Below the pieces are notes generated by a model. That model was not told the DNA's origin, made no database searches, and was given only the letters and a program-made list of their open reading frames with translations. Positions 60,899 through 64,000 of a stretch of DNA of 64,000 nt are shown piece after piece. Made by a program: the position numbers and the translations under genes. Source of the stretch: UBA5734 sp964528645 (lineage in GTDB: Bacteria; Bacillota; Clostridia; Saccharofermentanales; UBA5734); contig CAZGSR010000009.1 of the NCBI GenBank assembly GCA_964528645.1, positions 1-64,000 on the forward strand, written 5' to 3'. The first letter of the stretch is position 1. Each line of letters opens with the position of its first letter.

Positions 60899-63244
60899 AT
60901 GAGTGCACGTACATTCGAAACCGTCCTCGCTGGCCGTAAACTGGTCATCGAAACCGGCCATCTGGCCCAGTTCGCCAATGGCTCCTGCATGGTCCGCTAC
61001 GGCGACACTGTCATCATGTCCAGCGTGACCGCATCCGCCACCCCCCGCCCGGGCATTGACTTTTTCCCGCTCAGCGTCGACTACGAAGAAAAAATGTACA
61101 GCGTCGGCAAATTCCCCGGCGGCTTCATCAAGCGCGAAGGCCGTCCGACCGAGAAGGCCATCCTGACCTCACGTGTCATTGACCGCCCGATCCGTCCGCT
61201 GTTTCCGAAAGACCTGAGAAATGACTGCGCTGTCAGCAATATGGTCATGTCGGTCGACCAGGACAATGCGCCGGAAGTTGCCGCCATGCTCGGCACATCG
61301 ATCGCCATCTCGATCTCCGACATCCCATGGAACGGCCCGATCGCCGGTGTCCATGTCGGCCTGATCGATGGCCAGGTCATCATCAATCCGACGGAAAAGC
61401 AGCGCGCAGAGAGCCAGATGCACGTCACCCTGGCTGGTACCGAAGACAAGATCTGCATGATCGAAGCCGGTGCCAACGAAGTCCCGGACGATGTCATGCT
61501 CAATGCGATCATCGAAGGCCACAAGGTCATCCAGGATCTCTGCCGCTTCATCAAGAGCATCGTTGCTGAGATTGGCAAACCCAAGTTCAGCTATGTTTCT
61601 TCCGACCTGCCGGAAGAAGTCTTCGCTGCGGTCAAGGAATTTGCCTACAGTGGCATGCGCATGGCTGTCCTGTCTGATGACAAGTCGGTCCGTGACGAAA
61701 AAGTCAGCCAGCTCAAAGCTCAGACCACCGAGCACATCACCGCTCTCAACCCTGACTGGGCTGGCTACGTTGGCGACGCCATGTACAAGCTTGAGAAGAA
61801 AGTCGTCCGCGAATATTTGTTCAAGGAACACATCCGGGTCGATGGCCGTGCCCTCGACCAGATCCGCCCCCTGTCCGCAGATGTCGGCATCCTGCCGCGT
61901 GTTCATGGCACCGGTCTGTTCCAGCGTGGCCAGACCCAGGTCCTGACCGCCTGCACCCTGGCCCCATTGTCCAAAGTCCAGATGCTGGACGGCCTCGATA
62001 ATGAGGAAACCAAGCGCTACATCCATCACTACAATTTCCCGCCGTACAGCGTCGGTGAAGCCAAGGCCAACCGTTCACCCGGCCGCCGCGAAATCGGCCA
62101 TGGTGCCCTGGCTGAGCGTTCCCTGATTCCGGTCCTGCCCAGCGAAACCGACTTCCCCTATGCCATCCGCTGCGTCTCGGAAATCCTGATGTCCAACGGC
62201 TCGACCTCCCAGGGCTCCGTCTGTGCCAGCACCCTGGCCCTGATGGACGCTGGCGTCCCGATCAAAAAGCCTGTAGCCGGTATTTCCTCCGGCCTGATCG
62301 TCAACGAAGAGAATGAGAAAGACTATCTCGTCTTCATGGACATCCAGGGCATCGAAGACTTCTTCGGTGACATGGACTTCAAGGTCGCCGGCACGGTCGA
62401 TGGCATCACTTCGATCCAGGTCGACATCAAAGTCGACGGCCTGTCCTATGACATCATCCGCGACGCATTCGCGATGACCCAGAAAGGCCGCCTGCAGATC
62501 ATCAACGAGGTCATGATGCCCGTGATCAGCGCCCCGCGCAGCGAGCTGTCCAAATACGCGCCCAAGATCGTCCAGATCATCATCCCGGTTGACAAGATCC
62601 GTGAAGTCATCGGTTCCGGCGGCAAGGTCATCAACCGCATCATCGAGGAAACCGGCGTCGAAATCGACATCGAGGATGACGGCCGTGTCTTTGTCTCCTC
62701 ACCCAACAGCGAGGCAGCTGACAAGGCGATCGCGATCATCCAGGGTATTGCCAACGATCCAGAGCCGGGCCAGGTCTTTGAAGGCCGCGTCACCCGCCTG
62801 ATGAACTTCGGCGCCTTCGTCGAATTCCTGCCGGGCAAGGAAGGCCTCGTCCATATCAGCAAACTCGCCTGGAAACGCGTCGAGAAAGTCGAAGACGTCG
62901 TCAGTGAAGGTGACCTGGTTCAGGTCAAGGTCATGGAGATCGACGGCCAGGGCCGTATCAATCTATCCATGCGCGATTGCATGGAGAAGCCGGCTGATTT
63001 TGTCGAGTCTGACAGCGGCGAACGCCGTGGTCCGATGCGTGACCGGGGCGATCATCGTGGTCCGCGTGATTCCGGCCCCCGTGGTGGCGACCGTGGAGAT
63101 CGCGGTGACCGAGGCCCCCGCAGGGACGACCGCGGACCTCGCCCACAGCGCCCCAGCCAGGACTCCCAGGATCGCCCGCAGCGCTTCCAGGAACGCCAGG
63201 ACAATACCGGCAAACCAGAGAAACGCCGCGAGATCGAATTCTAA
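60899..63244 (+). CDS. pnp: Polyribonucleotide nucleotidyltransferase (PNPase)
   Basis: A 781-residue phosphorolytic 3'-5' exoribonuclease, a trimer in the RNA degradosome. Two RNase PH domains lie at about 10-230 and 310-545, with the catalytic GxxxR...SEILMSNGSTSQGSVCASTL stretches in the second. A KH domain is at about 555-615 (IREVIGSGGKVIN) and S1 at about 620-690 (GRVTRLMNFGAFVEFLPGKEG). An unusual tail from about 705 to 781 is rich in Arg, Gly and Asp with repeated DRGD/RGPR units. TGGAGG is 7 nt before the ATG. Confidence 0.97.
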   Translation: MSARTFETVLAGRKLVIETGHLAQFANGSCMVRYGDTVIMSSVTASATPRPGIDFFPLSVDYEEKMYSVGKFPGGFIKREGRPTEKAILTSRVIDRPIRPLFPKDLRNDCAVSNMVMSVDQDNAPEVAAMLGTSIAISISDIPWNGPIAGVHVGLIDGQVIINPTEKQRAESQMHVTLAGTEDKICMIEAGANEVPDDVMLNAIIEGHKVIQDLCRFIKSIVAEIGKPKFSYVSSDLPEEVFAAVKEFAYSGMRMAVLSDDKSVRDEKVSQLKAQTTEHITALNPDWAGYVGDAMYKLEKKVVREYLFKEHIRVDGRALDQIRPLSADVGILPRVHGTGLFQRGQTQVLTACTLAPLSKVQMLDGLDNEETKRYIHHYNFPPYSVGEAKANRSPGRREIGHGALAERSLIPVLPSETDFPYAIRCVSEILMSNGSTSQGSVCASTLALMDAGVPIKKPVAGISSGLIVNEENEKDYLVFMDIQGIEDFFGDMDFKVAGTVDGITSIQVDIKVDGLSYDIIRDAFAMTQKGRLQIINEVMMPVISAPRSELSKYAPKIVQIIIPVDKIREVIGSGGKVINRIIEETGVEIDIEDDGRVFVSSPNSEAADKAIAIIQGIANDPEPGQVFEGRVTRLMNFGAFVEFLPGKEGLVHISKLAWKRVEKVEDVVSEGDLVQVKVMEIDGQGRINLSMRDCMEKPADFVESDSGERRGPMRDRGDHRGPRDSGPRGGDRGDRGDRGPRRDDRGPRPQRPSQDSQDRPQRFQERQDNTGKPEKRREIEF

Positions 63245-63286
63245 AAAACGTCCTGAAAATCTAGGGAAAAGACCTCTTCCGGTGAC

Positions 63287-63315
63287 TTGACACCAGCTGG
63301 GAATACCAGTAAAAT
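63287..63315 (+). promoter_or_regulatory. Predicted tRNA-Pro promoter
   Basis: Consensus TTGACA (63287-63292), 17-bp spacer, TAAAAT (63310-63315). The -10 is the same as for tRNA-Thr. Confidence 0.78.
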
Positions 63316-63326
63316 CAACAAGTCGC

Positions 63327-63404
63327 CGGGGTGTAGCTCAGTTTGGCTAGAGTGCTTGCTTGGGGTGCAAGAGGTCGCCTGTTCGAGTCAGGTCACTCCG
63401 ACCA
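63327..63404 (+). tRNA. tRNA-Pro (anticodon GGG)
   Basis: The acceptor arm is CGGGGTG with CACTCCG, the D arm GCTC/GAGT, the anticodon stem CTTGC/GCAAG with loop TTGGGGT (anticodon GGG, reads CCC and CCT), and the T arm GCCTG/CAGGT with loop TTCGAGT. Discriminator A; CCA is encoded at 63402-63404. Confidence 0.96.
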
Positions 63405-63412
63405 CAGATAAT

Positions 63413-63449
63413 AGACCGCTGAAACAATCGTTTCAGCGGTCTTTTCTTT
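63413..63449 (+). terminator. Terminator after tRNA-Pro
   Basis: A 13-bp perfect stem, AGACCGCTGAAAC / GTTTCAGCGGTCT, with loop AATC, then TTTCTTT. Confidence 0.92.
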
Positions 63450-63476
63450 GCCAGTCTCCTGTATTATGGTTACAAT
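63448..63476 (+). promoter_or_regulatory. Predicted promoter of the GH2 gene
   Basis: TTGCCA (63448-63453), 17-bp spacer, TACAAT (63471-63476), directly after the tRNA terminator. Confidence 0.6.
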
Positions 63477-63515
63477 AAGGATTAATTATTTTGACAATCC
63501 AAGGGAGCACCCGCA

Positions 63516-64000
63516 ATGCCATCGAGGATTTTCCCCGGCCGTCCAGAAAAACCAGATTGGAACAGAATCGAATGCCTGGAGCGCAACCGTTACCCGCGGC
63601 ATGCCTATCTGGTCCAGTTTCCGGACCAGGAGACCTGTGAACAGGCGCTGGAGGATAACCGGCGTTATTTGTCACCCTATGTCCAGATGCTGACTGGTTA
63701 CTGGGATTACAAATGGTTTGGCTCCATCCTGCAACTCCCTGAGAATATTTTTTCTTATCGCAGCGGCTTTGACCGGATAACGGTTCCAGGTTCCCGGTCC
63801 GCTCTTGCACAAACGCAGGGCAGGACCCCTGCGTGGCCGTTTGTCCTGGATCCACCTTATGTGCCGCAGACCCTGCCAGTAGCGGTTTACCATCGCAGCC
63901 TGGAACTACCAAAAAATTGGAGTGCCTTGCGTAAAAAGCTGGTGCTCCAGGGGGTCCTGGAGGCCTGTCATGTCGTTCTGAACGGTAAACTCGTCGGTTA
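63516..64000 (+). CDS. GH2 family beta-galactosidase, N-terminal part (cut by window end)
   Basis: The reading frame is open from the ATG at 63516 to the end: 161 complete codons, no stop. The sequence follows the N-terminal sugar-binding domain of large LacZ-type glycoside hydrolase 2 enzymes: a start with DWNRIECLERNRYPRH, then LSPYVQMLTGYWDYKW, DPPYVPQTLPVAVYHRSL and LVLQGVLEACHVVLNGKLVG. The catalytic barrel lies outside the window. AAGGGAG at about 63501 serves as ribosome site. The gene would hydrolyse beta-galactosides, which fits a saccharolytic anaerobe. It has its own promoter. Confidence 0.85.
   Translation, partial: MPSRIFPGRPEKPDWNRIECLERNRYPRHAYLVQFPDQETCEQALEDNRRYLSPYVQMLTGYWDYKWFGSILQLPENIFSYRSGFDRITVPGSRSALAQTQGRTPAWPFVLDPPYVPQTLPVAVYHRSLELPKNWSALRKKLVLQGVLEACHVVLNGKLVG

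Noticed and set aside
63287..63478. 63-codon frame over tRNA-Pro
   Set aside because: It runs through a clear tRNA and its terminator.

Overview
The window is 64 kb of gene-dense, GC-rich chromosome (roughly 55-60% GC by eye). Almost every gene is on the + strand. The gene content is that of an anaerobic member of the Clostridia: a SCIFF peptide with its radical SAM maturase, a fused 2-hydroxyacyl-CoA dehydratase-type activase, a T-box in front of pheST, TrmFO beside topA, the dnaG-sigA-trmK-nif3 order, type A RNase P RNA, and a RadC-MreC-MreD-PBP2 cluster. The high GC and mixed neighbourhoods suggest an Oscillospirales-like or Saccharofermentans-like lineage; that placement is inference. I see no phage, insertion sequence, CRISPR array or rRNA operon, so this looks like core chromosome.

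Layout. 0-8.9 kb: SEC-C protein, asnS, maf, radC, mreC, mreD, PBP2, a degenerate methylglyoxal-synthase-fold protein, dtd and a metallo-beta-lactamase-fold hydrolase. 8.8-12.7 kb: T-box leader with a UUC specifier, then pheS and pheT. 12.7-15.2 kb: an amino-acid ABC importer whose lipoprotein has its two halves in swapped order. 15.2-18.0 kb: three TadE/TadG-like pseudopilin genes. 18.0-24.9 kb: yerC-like regulator, secA, then purine nucleoside phosphorylase, S-adenosylhomocysteine hydrolase and an MTA/SAH deaminase-type amidohydrolase, which together could turn SAH into homocysteine and free purine base. 24.9-31.3 kb: tRNA-Thr, a copper-chaperone-like protein, a small clostridial protein, a 2H phosphoesterase, the 1440-residue activase and RidA. 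31.3-39.7 kb: MFS transporter (-), ECF sigma and anti-sigma, polA, coaE, a small membrane protein, ychF (-). 39.7-47.3 kb: comM, dprA, topA, trmFO and a DUF624-type membrane protein. 47.3-49.1 kb: dapA-dapB (-). 49.1-58.7 kb: queA, tgt, yajC, SCIFF, its maturase, gamma-carbonic-anhydrase-like protein, dnaG, sigA, trmK, nif3. 58.7-64 kb: rnpB, a PurM-family protein, rpsO, pnp, tRNA-Pro and the start of a GH2 beta-galactosidase cut by the window edge.

Most promoters I can read are vegetative sigma-A type with 16-18 bp spacers, and -10 hexamers TATCAT, TATAAT or TAAACT recur. The main points for a second look are: (1) the circularly permuted family-3 solute-binding protein; (2) a 37-bp element, 30/37 identical, present only upstream of the pseudopilin operon and upstream of comM-dprA, which hints at a shared competence/pilus regulon and an alternative promoter class; (3) the MgsA-like protein that has lost nearly all its catalytic residues; (4) a 47-nt stretch, 46/47 identical, shared by the SEC-C tails of SecA and the first gene; (5) several genes whose -10 box sits only 6-8 nt before the start codon.
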